Assembly (NCBI RefSeq): GCF_017307495.1
Contig: NZ_JAFKHE010000013.1
Coordinates: forward strand, 124,001-188,000
Reading direction: 5' to 3'
DNA from: Devosia sp.
Lineage (GTDB): Bacteria; Pseudomonadota; Alphaproteobacteria; Rhizobiales; Devosiaceae
DNA: 64,000 bases
Made by a program: the position numbers and the translations under genes. Below, piece after piece: positions 34,553 to 43,067 of the stretch (within the stretch, counting starts at the first letter, position 1; each line of letters opens with the position of its first letter). The notes below the pieces were generated by a model that had not been told where the DNA came from, made no database searches, and was given only the letters and a program-made list of their open reading frames with translations.

Positions 34553-35896
34553 ATGGCCAAGTCGAAGTCGCTCCCCCTCATCGCCGTCGCGGAGGGCAAG
34601 CTCCCCGACACCTTGCCGCCGACGGCGGTCAACTGGGCCAGGGCAAACGGTTTTTCCGGCCAGCGCGGGCGCCTGCTGGCGCTGCCGGGAGGGGACGGCG
34701 CGCTCGCCGGCTACCTATTCGGCCTCGGCGAGGCCGCCGGCCGGCCCGGGCTGCTCCTCGGCAGCGCTGCCGCGGCGCTCGAGCCGGGCCGCTACAGCCT
34801 CTCCGGCGATTTCGGTGATCCCACCCTCGCGGCCCTCGCCTTCCGCCTCGGCGCCTACCGTTTCGATCGCTATCGCAAGTCCCGCGCCCCGGCCGAACTC
34901 GACGATGTGGAAGGCGCCGACAAGGCCGAGGTCGAGCGCCTGTCCGACGCCGCCTATCTGGCCCGCGACCTCGTCAACACCCCGGCCAACGATCTCGGCC
35001 CCGACGCGCTCGAGAAGGCGATCCGCACCTTCGCCAAGCGCCACAAGCTCGAGGTCACGGTGATCGCCGGCGACGAGCTGCTGAAGCAGAATTTCCCGAT
35101 GATCCATGCCGTGGGCCGTGCCGCCGCCGAAGCGCCGCGCCTCGTCGAGTTCAGCTGGGGCAAGGCCAGGGATCCCAGGGTCACGCTGGTCGGCAAGGGC
35201 GTCACCTTCGATACCGGCGGCCTCGACATCAAGCCGTCCGCCGGCATGCTGCTGATGAAGAAGGACATGGGCGGCGCCGCCAACATCCTGGGGCTGGCGC
35301 ACGCCATCATCGACGCGAAGCTGCGCGTCCGCCTGCGCGTGCTGATCCCGATCGTCGAGAACGCCATCTCCGGCCCGGCCTTCCGCCCCGGCGACATCCT
35401 GCGCGCCCGCAACGGCACGACGGTCGAGATCGGCAATACCGACGCCGAAGGCCGGCTCATCCTCGGCGACGCGCTGGCGCTGGCCGACGAGGAGAGTCCC
35501 GAACTCATCGTCGACATGGCGACGCTCACCGGCGCGGCCCGCTCGGCGCTTGGTCCGGAGCTGCCGCCGCTCTACAGCACCGACGACGAGCTCGCGCGCG
35601 CCCTCCTGGCCGCCGGCGCCGCCTCCGACGACCCGCTCTGGCACATGCCGCTGTGGGCGCCATACGAATCGATGATCGCGAGCAAGATCGCCGATGTGAA
35701 CAATGCCGGCGCCAGTGCCTTCGCCGGGTCGATCACCGCCGCCTTGTTCCTCAGGCGCTTCGTCCGGCAGGCGAGGGCCTGGGCGCATCTCGACATCTAC
35801 GCCTGGGCCCCGGAGGCGCGGCCCGGCCGCCCCTTCGGTGGCACCGACCAGGGCATCCGCGCCGTCTATGGCTACCTAAAGCAACGGTATGGTTGA
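34553..35896 (+). CDS. Leucyl aminopeptidase family (M17) protein
   Basis: 447-residue peptidase with the M17 catalytic core. Metal ligands lie in VTFDTGGLDIKPSAGMLLMK (~220-240) followed by KDMGGAA, and in the signature NTDAEGRLILGDAL (~305-318). The N-terminal macro-like domain is shorter than in E. coli PepA, typical of the alphaproteobacterial branch. It releases N-terminal residues from peptides in the cytoplasm. ATG 34553 is used. Its end overlaps the next gene by 8 bases. Confidence 0.92.
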   Translation: MAKSKSLPLIAVAEGKLPDTLPPTAVNWARANGFSGQRGRLLALPGGDGALAGYLFGLGEAAGRPGLLLGSAAAALEPGRYSLSGDFGDPTLAALAFRLGAYRFDRYRKSRAPAELDDVEGADKAEVERLSDAAYLARDLVNTPANDLGPDALEKAIRTFAKRHKLEVTVIAGDELLKQNFPMIHAVGRAAAEAPRLVEFSWGKARDPRVTLVGKGVTFDTGGLDIKPSAGMLLMKKDMGGAANILGLAHAIIDAKLRVRLRVLIPIVENAISGPAFRPGDILRARNGTTVEIGNTDAEGRLILGDALALADEESPELIVDMATLTGAARSALGPELPPLYSTDDELARALLAAGAASDDPLWHMPLWAPYESMIASKIADVNNAGASAFAGSITAALFLRRFVRQARAWAHLDIYAWAPEARPGRPFGGTDQGIRAVYGYLKQRYG

Positions 35897-36842
35897 CAAG
35901 GTCAATGATCGGCGCATCATCGCCGGCATGACCGAGGACCACCTCGCCGAGATCCGTCGCTTCAACCGCGCCTTCGCGCGCTGGCTGGGCCAGTACGACG
36001 AGCACTACTCGCGGACCGACTACAGTCCGGCCGAAGCGCGCCTGCTGTACGAGCTGTCCGCCGCCGGCCACGGCAACGCGGCGGCGCTGGCCCGCGCCAT
36101 GGGCGTCGACCCGGCCTATCTGAGCCGCATGCTGCAGCGATTGGTCGCCTCAGGCCTCGTCGCCATCACCCCCAGCGCCGAGGACAAGCGGCGCAACGAA
36201 CTGGCGCTGACGGCGGAGGGCGCCAGGGCGCTGGCCAGCATCGATGCCGCCGCCGACGGCACCATCGCCGAACTGATCGGCCCGCTCAGCGATGCCGGGA
36301 AGACCGAGCTGGTGGCGGCCATGCGGACCATCCTGCGCCTGCTCGATCATGGCGACGACCGGGCCGCGATCATCCTCCGCCCGCACCGGGTCGGCGACGT
36401 GGCCCATGTCGCGGCGCGCCAGGCCATGCTCTATGCCGAGGAGTTCGGCTGGGACGGGTCGTACGAAGGGCTGGCGGCCGAGATCGGCGGCAAATTCCTG
36501 CAGGAGTTCGATCCGCTCACCGACGCATGCTGGATCGCCGAGCGCGACGGCCGCATCGTCGGCTCGGTCTTTGTCGTCGATGCCGGCAACGGCACGGCCC
36601 AGCTGCGCCTGCTCTATGTCGAACCGGAGGCGCGCGGGCTCGGCGTCGGCCGGCTGCTCGTCGACCAGGTGGTGCGCTTCGCCCGCGACCGGCGCTACCG
36701 CAAGATTCGGCTATGGACCCAGTCCGAACTGGTCGCGGCGCGAAAGCTCTATGCCGCCGCCGGCTTCACCCTGGTCGAGAGCAAGCCGCACCACAGCTTC
36801 GGCAAGGACCTCGTCGGTGAGTACTGGGAGCTGCCGCTGTAG
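35889..36842 (+). CDS. MarR-type regulator fused to GNAT acetyltransferase
   Basis: 317 residues in two domains. The MarR winged helix (~10-150) contains GNAAALARAMGVDPAYLSRM and SAEDKRRNELALTAEGARAL. The GNAT acetyltransferase (~160-317) has the acetyl-CoA loop RLLYVEPEARGLGVGRLLVD. Such fusions are common in Hyphomicrobiales but substrates are unknown. Translation starts within the aminopeptidase gene. Its last 12 codons are repeated, with only silent changes, 170 bases downstream. Confidence 0.88.
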   Translation: MVDKVNDRRIIAGMTEDHLAEIRRFNRAFARWLGQYDEHYSRTDYSPAEARLLYELSAAGHGNAAALARAMGVDPAYLSRMLQRLVASGLVAITPSAEDKRRNELALTAEGARALASIDAAADGTIAELIGPLSDAGKTELVAAMRTILRLLDHGDDRAAIILRPHRVGDVAHVAARQAMLYAEEFGWDGSYEGLAAEIGGKFLQEFDPLTDACWIAERDGRIVGSVFVVDAGNGTAQLRLLYVEPEARGLGVGRLLVDQVVRFARDRRYRKIRLWTQSELVAARKLYAAAGFTLVESKPHHSFGKDLVGEYWELPL

Positions 36843-37129
36843 TCACCTCCCTCCCCGTTGAGGGGAGGGATCGAGGGAGGGGGTGGTGCAGTTGGTCGCC
36901 GAGGGACCCCCACCCCCAGCCCCTCCCCTCAAGGGGGAGGGGAGCTGGGGCGGCTCGGTGCCAAAGTTACCGCACGGACCTGGTCGGCGAGTACTGGGAA
37001 CTGCCGCTGTAGTCACCTCCCTCCCCGTTGAGGGGAGGGAACGAGGGAGGGGGTGGTGCAGTGATCGCCGAGGGACCCCCACCCCCAGCCCCTCCCCTCA
37101 AGGGGGAGGGGAGCTTGGGCGGCTCAGTA
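36806..37129. repeat. 170-bp tandem duplication of a gene end plus repeat A
   Basis: Unit 1 (36806-36975) and unit 2 (36976-37129) align with a 170-base offset that falls to 169 after a 1-base indel. Each holds a 12-codon 3' end encoding DLVGEYWELPL-stop followed by one family A palindromic repeat (36846-36944 and 37016-37113). The codon differences (CTC/CTG, GGT/GGC, GAG/GAA) are all silent. Unit 2 ends at the stop codon of the convergent dehydrogenase gene. Confidence 0.85.
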
Positions 37130-38071
37130 GCCGCGCGCCCGATCCACGATATTGGGCAGCGGCTTGCCGGCCATGTGGTCGCGGATCACCTGGGAGAAGT
37201 AGACGACGCCGGTCTTCTCCGTCGACGCGCCGGCGATGTGCGGGGTGAACAGCACGTTGTCGAGGTTCCACAGCGGACTCTCCGCCGGCAACGGTTCGGA
37301 CTCGTAGACGTCGAGGCTGGCCGAGCCGAGCGTGCCGTCGGTCAGCGCCCGCACCAGGTCGGCTTCGCGCTGGTGGCCGCCGCGGCCGCAGTTGACCACC
37401 GCCGGGCCGTAGCCGTCGAGCCCGCCCTTGCGCAGCTTGGCGAACGTCTCGTAGTTGAGGATGCCGTGTGTTTCGGGCGTCAGCGGCAACACGTTGACCA
37501 GGATGTCCGTCTCGGACAGGAAGGCGTCGAACCCCTCGGGCCCGGCAAAGGTCGGCACGCCCTCGATCTGCTTGGCGCTGCGGCTCCAGCCGCGCGTCCT
37601 GAAGCCGATGGCGCCGAGCATGCGGATCGCCGCGCTGCCGATGGCGCCCAGGCCCATCACCCCGACGGTGGTGCTCCACGCCGGCGCCGGATAGAGCTGT
37701 GACCAGCGCTTCGCGGCCTTATCACGGGCAAAGCGGGTGACGAGCCGATGGTGCGCCAGCGCGCTCGCGAGGATGTAGTCGCACATCTGCTGGGTCAGCG
37801 ACTCGTCCATGAAGCGCACGATCGGTATGCCCGCCGGCAGGTTGGGGTGGCGCAGCACCGCGTCGACACCGGCGCCGAGCGACAGGATCGCCTTGAGGCT
37901 GACCAGCCCGTCGAAGGCATCGGCCTTGGGCTTCCAGATGAAGATGTAGTCGACCTCGGCCGGATCATAGGCGTCGGCGCGTGTCACCACCCGGTAGCCG
38001 GGCAGGGCGGCTGCGAAGCCGTCGGCCCAGCGCCGTTCGTTGAAATCGGCGAGGTGCAGCAGCAAGGTCAT
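37124..38071 (-). CDS. Glyoxylate/hydroxypyruvate reductase A-like dehydrogenase
   Basis: 315-residue D-2-hydroxyacid dehydrogenase. The NAD(P) motif is GVMGLGAIGSAAIRMLGAIG (~140-159), the catalytic region NCGRGGHQREADLVRAL and the His in FTPHIAGAS (~277-285). N-terminal MTLLLHLADFNERRWADGF is like GhrA. It reduces glyoxylate and hydroxypyruvate. ATG 38071 follows GGGGGA by 7 bases; an upstream TTG is less likely. The upstream cytochrome gene's terminator ends just ahead of its ribosome site, so it needs its own promoter. Confidence 0.88.
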   Translation of the reverse strand: MTLLLHLADFNERRWADGFAAALPGYRVVTRADAYDPAEVDYIFIWKPKADAFDGLVSLKAILSLGAGVDAVLRHPNLPAGIPIVRFMDESLTQQMCDYILASALAHHRLVTRFARDKAAKRWSQLYPAPAWSTTVGVMGLGAIGSAAIRMLGAIGFRTRGWSRSAKQIEGVPTFAGPEGFDAFLSETDILVNVLPLTPETHGILNYETFAKLRKGGLDGYGPAVVNCGRGGHQREADLVRALTDGTLGSASLDVYESEPLPAESPLWNLDNVLFTPHIAGASTEKTGVVYFSQVIRDHMAGKPLPNIVDRARGY

Positions 38072-38084
38072 GTCGGTGTCCCCC

Positions 38085-38117
38085 AAAAACGAAAGAGCCG
38101 CACCATCGGCGCGGCTC
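38085..38117 (-). terminator. Intrinsic terminator of the cytochrome c gene
   Basis: On the minus strand GAGCCGC and GCGGCTC (38111-38117 and 38095-38101) form a 7-bp stem with a 9-base loop, followed by TTTCGTTTTT. It lies 27 bases beyond the cytochrome gene stop. Confidence 0.75.
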
Positions 38118-38143
38118 GCATCTCGGATCGGCGATCAGCCCGC

Positions 38144-38797
38144 CTAGTGCGCGGCCGGCGCAGCTTCGGTGGTGGCCGGCGCCGTGGCGGCCGGGGCGGC
38201 CGTCGCATCAGCTGCCGGAGCGGCTGCGGCAGCGGGAGCCGCCTCGGGGGCCGGGAACGGTACCGGCGAGGCCGACAGCGTCGACAGGTAGGCCAGGATG
38301 TTGGCGCGCTCGACCGGGTCCTTGACGCCGGCAAAGCTCATCTTGGTGCCGGGCGTGAAGGTCTTGGGCGAGGTCAGGAACGCGTTGAGGTTCTCATACG
38401 ACCACATGTCGCCCTTGGTCTTGTGCTCTTCCATGCCGGCCGAGTAGGCGAAGCCCTCGTGGCTGCCGATCAGGCGGCCGACAACGTCGTAGAGCAGCGG
38501 GCCGGTCTTGTTGGATTCGCCGGCGCCGAAGTTGTGGCAGCTGGCGCACTTCTTGACGGCGGCCTGGCCGGCAGCGACGTCGGCGCTGGCCAGCAGCGTG
38601 CCCAGTGGCACTTCCGGCGCGGCGGCCTCGGCGGTCGCGCCATGCGCTCCCGCGGCTTCCGCCTCGGGCAGCGTGTAGCCCGGGCCGCGGCCCTCGATCG
38701 GGTGGTAGATGGCTTCGGCCAGGAACCCCACGCCCATGACGAAAAGCAGGGTGCCGAGGATGGCGCCAATGATCTTGTTGAGTTCGAACGAATCCAT
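38144..38797 (-). CDS. Membrane-anchored class I cytochrome c (CycM-like)
   Basis: 217 residues. An uncleaved N-terminal helix (KIIGAILGTLLFVMGVGFLA) anchors it. The haem motif is CASCH (~93-97), and the axial Met lies in PGTKMSFAGV (~153-162). A C-terminal Ala/Pro-rich tail of ~45 residues follows. The homologs (CycM/cytochrome c552) shuttle electrons from the bc1 complex to terminal oxidase. Neighbourhood with prephenate dehydratase, divergent, is the usual alphaproteobacterial order. Confidence 0.9.
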   Translation of the reverse strand: MDSFELNKIIGAILGTLLFVMGVGFLAEAIYHPIEGRGPGYTLPEAEAAGAHGATAEAAAPEVPLGTLLASADVAAGQAAVKKCASCHNFGAGESNKTGPLLYDVVGRLIGSHEGFAYSAGMEEHKTKGDMWSYENLNAFLTSPKTFTPGTKMSFAGVKDPVERANILAYLSTLSASPVPFPAPEAAPAAAAAPAADATAAPAATAPATTEAAPAAH

Positions 38798-39035
38798 CGC
38801 GGGTATCTTAGCCTTTGACGCCGGTTGCTGAACGGCGGAACAGTGCAAGGCCATACCTAGCCTGCACCGGCGCTTCAAGCCCCGTCCCGACGCGGGCGGA
38901 AGATAGTCCGCTGTTTTGTGGGGCGCAACGGGCTTCGCGCCGCCTGCGACAACGAGAAAAGCGGAGCGGTGTACTCAAGATTGACTTGGGCGCAGTGCGG
39001 TCGCATTAAAGCGCCGCTGTCATATCGGAGCTTGC

Positions 39036-39869
39036 ATGATGTCGAGAAAGATCGCGTTCCAGGGCGAACCCGGCGCCTTCAGCCACGCCGCGGCGCACGC
39101 GCTCTTTCCGGCCGACGAAGCGCTGCCCTGCGTCACCTTCGAGGACACCATCGCCGCCGTGCAGCACGGCGATGCCGACTATGGCGTCGTGCCCGTGGAA
39201 AACTCGCTCTATGGCCGCATCACCGATATCTACCACCTGCTGCCCGAGAGCGGCCTCCACATCAACGGCGAGCACTTCCTCCGCATCGAGATGAACCTGC
39301 TCGGCCTGCCGGGCACGACGCTCGAGGACATCAGGTCCGTGCAGTCGCTGTCGGTGGCGCTCGGCCAGTGCCGCAAGTTCATCTCGCGGCACAAGCTCAA
39401 GACCATCAACGGCGTCGATACCGCCGGTTCGGCCCGCGAGGTGGCGCAGCGCGGCGACCGGACCGTGGGCGCCATTGCCTCGCGCTTCGCCGCCGAAGTC
39501 TACGGGCTCGACGTGGTCGCCGCCAATATCGAGGATGCGGCGCACAACACGACGCGCTTCCTCGTCATTTCCAAGCGCCCGGAAACGCCGGTCCGCGGCA
39601 GTGGCAAGGTGAAGACGACCTTCGTCTTCCGCGTCCGCAACGTGCCGGCGGCGCTCTACAAGGCCATGGGCGGCTTCGCCACCAACGGCGTCAACATGAC
39701 CAAGCTCGAAAGCTACATGCTCGACGGCTCGTTCACCGCCACGCAGTTCTACGCCGATATCGAGGGCCACCCCGACGATCGCAACGTGCAGCTGGCCTTC
39801 GAGGAACTGAACTTCTTCACCGACCACTTCCACATCCTCGGCGTCTATCCGGCCGCCTCGCCAGACTGA
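39036..39869 (+). CDS. pheA: Prephenate dehydratase
   Basis: 277-residue monofunctional enzyme. The catalytic domain spans KIAFQGEPGAFSHAAA to NTTRFLVIS (Thr-Arg-Phe motif, ~169-177). A C-terminal ACT domain (~195-270) has FATNGVNMTKLESYM, the phenylalanine-binding region (usually ESRP). It converts prephenate to phenylpyruvate. No chorismate mutase domain. Start may be either of two adjacent-codon ATGs (39036 or 39039). Confidence 0.94.
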   Translation: MMSRKIAFQGEPGAFSHAAAHALFPADEALPCVTFEDTIAAVQHGDADYGVVPVENSLYGRITDIYHLLPESGLHINGEHFLRIEMNLLGLPGTTLEDIRSVQSLSVALGQCRKFISRHKLKTINGVDTAGSAREVAQRGDRTVGAIASRFAAEVYGLDVVAANIEDAAHNTTRFLVISKRPETPVRGSGKVKTTFVFRVRNVPAALYKAMGGFATNGVNMTKLESYMLDGSFTATQFYADIEGHPDDRNVQLAFEELNFFTDHFHILGVYPAASPD

Positions 39870-39922
39870 GGGTGAAGTATGGCCTAGGTCATCATGGCGA
39901 AGTGTTGCAGCAATTCACGGAG

Positions 39923-40006
39923 TCATTCCCGCGAAAGCGGGAACCCCTGTTTTGGCGCAGCCCGTGCCATCGCAAACGGAGGTCCCCGCTTTCGCGGGGA
40001 TGACCC
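39923..40006. repeat. Intergenic palindromic repeat, family C (copy 1)
   Basis: Outer arms are GTCATTCCCGCGAAAGCGGG and its near-inverse CCCCGCTTTCGCGGGGATGAC, each itself a hairpin (CCCGC-GAAA-GCGGG). A variable centre lies between. Copies 2 and 3 are at 43422-43506 and 57539-57614. It lies downstream of pheA. Confidence 0.85.
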
Positions 40007-40052
40007 CGGTGCGTTGAGGGTAGGTGGGTGGCTAGGCTCTGCCCAAACGGGC

Positions 40053-40271
40053 TCAGTAGAAGTCGTCGTCCTCGTCGGCGCCGATGGTCATGCCCCCGGC
40101 ATCCACGCCCCGGTCGAGATCGTCGTCCTCGTCGGCCCGGTGGGCGCCGGCCTCGAGGATCTGGGCCTGGAAGGCGGGGAGGAACAGGGGCGCGCCGACT
40201 TCGCGGATGCTGGCCCGCTGCATCTGGCTGAGCGCCATCAGCTCACTGGGAACACGCACTGACTTCAACAT
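40053..40271 (-). CDS. Small acidic protein, 72 aa
   Basis: An ideal ribosome site (AAGGAGG, 7 bases) precedes the ATG at 40269-40271. The N-terminal half is amphipathic helix (MLKSVRVPSELMALSQMQRA). The C-terminal half has two acidic patches, ADEDDDLDRG and ADEDDDFY, that look like a short internal repeat. No signal or membrane segment. Family unknown. The strong ribosome site and lack of overlap with other genes support it being real. Confidence 0.7.
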   Translation of the reverse strand: MLKSVRVPSELMALSQMQRASIREVGAPLFLPAFQAQILEAGAHRADEDDDLDRGVDAGGMTIGADEDDDFY

Positions 40272-40562
40272 GACAAGCCTCCTTGGGCTCGTGATGTTGA
40301 TGAGAATGCGCCCCAGTTTGTTAACAAGCTGTGAGGGGACGGTTCACCCCCGGGTCATTCCGGCGCCGTGGGGAATCCGGGATGCCTACGCCTCTGTAGC
40401 GGGCCGAAGCATCTCAAGCTGGGCCCCGCCCTCCGCCGGGATGCACCATCCGGTCCAGCGCAGGGCTGGGACCCATCTCACCGCCAGCGGGGGCTGCGCG
40501 TTGGGTCCCTGCCTTCGCAGGATGACATCGTGCGTGGAGGGAATTTCAGTGGCTTGGCTGGT
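40272..40562. repeat. Non-coding gap with inverted repeat
   Basis: No convincing gene lies in these 291 bases. GGGACCCA (40468-40475) and TGGGTCCC (40502-40509) are inverted copies around a GC-rich loop, next to GCCTTCGCAGG. This is reminiscent of degraded intergenic repeat units. The 40272-40330 part, lower in GC, should hold the promoter of the 72-residue gene. Confidence 0.45.
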
Positions 40563-41009
40563 TCAGCGGGAAGTGGGGTCGAACAGCTCCGCCCGCTGTC
40601 CATGCCCGGCAGCGTCCAGACCCAGCCCGGCGTCCTTCCGCAAGGCCCCCACCAGGTACCTGAGCCCCGCCACGTTCTGGCCGGCTTGGATGCGCGGCAC
40701 CATGGCCTCGGCCGAGATCGCGATGCTTTCGCTGAGGCTTTCGAGCGCCGCCGTGATCTGGAACAGGTCGCGCCGGAGGTCGTGGCCGGGTGGCAGGTTA
40801 TCGATCAGGCGATCCGTCAGTTCGAGTGCCGAAATGATGTCGCGTCGCGTCCGGTCGGCTTCGCCCAGCAGTGCATCGGTTGCGAAGGCCCGACCGCGGG
40901 CAGCGGAACGAAACCCGTCCGCCATCACATTCCAGTGCGGGATCATGCCTTGCCACATGGCGATGTGGTGACGGGCCTCGGCCTCATCCTGGCTGCCTCT
41001 GGCGATCAT
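40563..41009 (-). CDS. Hypothetical helical protein
   Basis: 148 residues from an internal ATG with GGGTGGA five bases upstream. Mostly helical and mixed charge. Notable stretches are HHIAMWQGMIPHWNVMADGF and DRLIDNLPPGHDLRRDLFQI. No membrane span, signal or known motif. It sits between the 72-residue acidic gene and the divergent SRP RNA gene. I do not recognise it. Confidence 0.6.
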   Translation of the reverse strand: MIARGSQDEAEARHHIAMWQGMIPHWNVMADGFRSAARGRAFATDALLGEADRTRRDIISALELTDRLIDNLPPGHDLRRDLFQITAALESLSESIAISAEAMVPRIQAGQNVAGLRYLVGALRKDAGLGLDAAGHGQRAELFDPTSR

Positions 41010-41104
41010 GGTTCCACCCTTCGCGCATCCCTGCCGCATAAACGAAGCGAGGGCCCGGCCGGTTGCATCTTGCGCTCGGTGCGATGAGGCGCCATATAGC
41101 GAGC

Positions 41105-41198
41105 GGGAGGTTGGCGCGGACGTGTTCCTCGCCAACCGGGTCAGGACCGGAAGGTAGCAGCCCCAACGAGACCTTCACGGGTCGTTGCCAGCCTCCTA
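41105..41198 (+). ncRNA. ffs: Signal recognition particle RNA (small, 4.5S-type)
   Basis: The universally conserved domain IV is present: GGGTCAGGACCGGAAGGTAG followed by CAGCC (41138-41162). Flanking halves form a long hairpin: GGGAGGTTGGC at the 5' end pairs with GCCAGCCTCCT at the 3' end with G-U pairs. About 94 nt, the usual alphaproteobacterial size. It lies directly upstream of dnaX, the common position. It binds Ffh to target membrane proteins. Ends are estimated from pairing. Confidence 0.9.
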
Positions 41199-41273
41199 CT
41201 TCCCCACATGTTTGTCGTCCGGTGCCGGCTTTGGCGGGCATGATCTTTTGCGAAGCGCGCCTGCGCTCGCTAT

Positions 41274-43067
41274 ATGCACTGCATGGCTGACGGAATGTTC
41301 CCCGACGACCCGCCCGCGCCCGCCGCCTCCGCGGCCGCGTCGCCCTACCTGGTGCTTGCCCGCAAGTACCGGCCGCTGAGCTTTGCCTCGCTGATCGGCC
41401 AGGACGCGATGGTGCAGACGCTGCGCAACGCGTTCAAGTCCGGCCGCATCCACCACGCCTTCATCCTGACCGGCGTGCGCGGCGTGGGCAAGACCACGAC
41501 GGCCCGCATCCTGGCGCGCGCCTTCAACTACGAGGACGAGAACGGCCGCCGCCCGACGCTCGATTTCGACAAGGAAGGCATCCACGACCGCGCCATCATC
41601 GAGGGCCGGCATGTCGACGTGGTGGAAATGGACGCGGCCTCCAACACCGGCATCAACGACATCCGCGAGATCATCGACTCGGTGAAGTACGGGCCGGTTT
41701 CGGCACCCTACAAGGTCTACATCATCGACGAAGTGCACATGCTCTCGACGGCCGCCTTCAACGGGCTGCTGAAGACGCTCGAAGAGCCGCCGCCCTACGT
41801 CAAGTTCATCTTCGCCACCACCGAAATCCGCAAGGTTCCGGTGACGATCCTCTCCCGGTGCATGCGTTTCGACCTGCGCCGCGTGCCGCCCGACATCATG
41901 ACCAGCCATCTCGTCGACCTGCTCGGTCGCGAGGGTATCGACTACGAGCCGGAGGCGCTGGCGATGATCGTGCGCGCCGGCGAAGGCAGCGTGCGCGACA
42001 ACCAGTCCCTGCTCGACCAGGCCATCAGCCATGGCGACGGCCGGGTCACGGCCGCGACGGTCAAGGCCATGCTCGGCCTCGGCGACCGCGCCCGCACCAT
42101 CGACCTCTTCGAGGCCCTGATGGCCGGGCGCATCGCCCATGCGCTCAGTAACCTGCGCGAGCTCTACGACGCCGGCGCCGACCCGCAGACCATCATCGCC
42201 GACCTCTGCGACTTCACCCACCTCGTCACCCGCATCAAGATCGTCCCCGCCGCCGCCGACGACGTGTCGCTGACCCCGGACGAACGCAGTCGTGGCGCGC
42301 AACTGGCCCAGAAGCTCGGCATGCGCGCCCTCAGCCGCACCTGGCAGATCCTGTTCAAGGGCTATGACGAGGTGCAGCAGGCGGGCAATGCGCTGCAGGC
42401 CGCCGAGATGGTGCTGGTGCGTCTCGCCTATGCGGCCGACCTGCCGACGCCGGACGAGTTGATCGCGCGGCTCGCGAACCAGCCGACGCCGGGGACGCCG
42501 CAGACCGCACCCGTGGCGCGCGGCCCGGGCGGCGGCGGGTCTTCGGCGGCACGGCAGCTGCAGCCGCAGGTGGCGCCTCAGTTCGAGGCGGCCCCGGCCC
42601 CGGCGCCCGCCGTCACCCAGGCGGCGCCCCAGGCGTTCGCCAGTCCTCGCACCTATGCCGAACTTGTGGCGCTGGCCGGCGAGAAGCGCGACGTGCTGGT
42701 GAAGCTCGCGCTCGAGCAGTCGCTGCGCCCGGTCTCGATCGCCGATGGCCGGCTCGAGGTGGCGCTGGTCGAGAATGCCGACCCCGGCATCATTCAGACG
42801 CTCTCGGCCCGGCTGAAGCTGTGGACCGGCAAGCAGTGGCTGATCACGCTCAAGACCGATGCACCGCATGTGCCCACCCTGCGCGAGCAGCGCGAGGAGC
42901 GGCACGAGGCCGTGCGCCGGGAAGCCCACCAGGACCCGCTCGTGCAGGCCATCCTCGATACCTTCCCCGGCGCGACGGTGCGCGTCACGATGAAGCAGGA
43001 ACAGGTGCCGATCGAGGCCTACGCGGACATGATCAACCGCGATACCGACGAGGACGAAGACGAATGA
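41274..43067 (+). CDS. dnaX: DNA polymerase III subunit gamma/tau
   Basis: 597 residues. The AAA+ core carries Walker A GVRGVGKTTTARIL (~64-77), Walker B IIDEVHMLS, and the sensor/arginine-finger region TILSRCMRFDLR. A Pro/Ala linker follows (~405-455), then a tau-like C-terminal domain ending in the acidic NRDTDEDEDE. The four-cysteine zinc module found in E. coli is missing: residues ~85-115 contain no Cys. No slippery A-run for a gamma frameshift is visible. ATG 41283 is an alternative start. Overlaps ybaB by 4 bases. Confidence 0.94.
   Translation: MHCMADGMFPDDPPAPAASAAASPYLVLARKYRPLSFASLIGQDAMVQTLRNAFKSGRIHHAFILTGVRGVGKTTTARILARAFNYEDENGRRPTLDFDKEGIHDRAIIEGRHVDVVEMDAASNTGINDIREIIDSVKYGPVSAPYKVYIIDEVHMLSTAAFNGLLKTLEEPPPYVKFIFATTEIRKVPVTILSRCMRFDLRRVPPDIMTSHLVDLLGREGIDYEPEALAMIVRAGEGSVRDNQSLLDQAISHGDGRVTAATVKAMLGLGDRARTIDLFEALMAGRIAHALSNLRELYDAGADPQTIIADLCDFTHLVTRIKIVPAAADDVSLTPDERSRGAQLAQKLGMRALSRTWQILFKGYDEVQQAGNALQAAEMVLVRLAYAADLPTPDELIARLANQPTPGTPQTAPVARGPGGGGSSAARQLQPQVAPQFEAAPAPAPAVTQAAPQAFASPRTYAELVALAGEKRDVLVKLALEQSLRPVSIADGRLEVALVENADPGIIQTLSARLKLWTGKQWLITLKTDAPHVPTLREQREERHEAVRREAHQDPLVQAILDTFPGATVRVTMKQEQVPIEAYADMINRDTDEDEDE

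Noticed and set aside
39006..39833. Antisense frame opposite pheA
   Set aside because: The plus strand encodes a complete prephenate dehydratase with ACT domain; the antisense frame has no recognisable features.
39923..40006. CRISPR-like repeat near pheA
   Set aside because: It is a single mirrored palindrome, not a series of direct repeats with spacers, and no cas genes are in the window.
41274..43067. Programmed frameshift in dnaX producing a gamma form
   Set aside because: No A-rich slippery heptamer or downstream stem was seen in the linker-coding part, so only the tau form is predicted.
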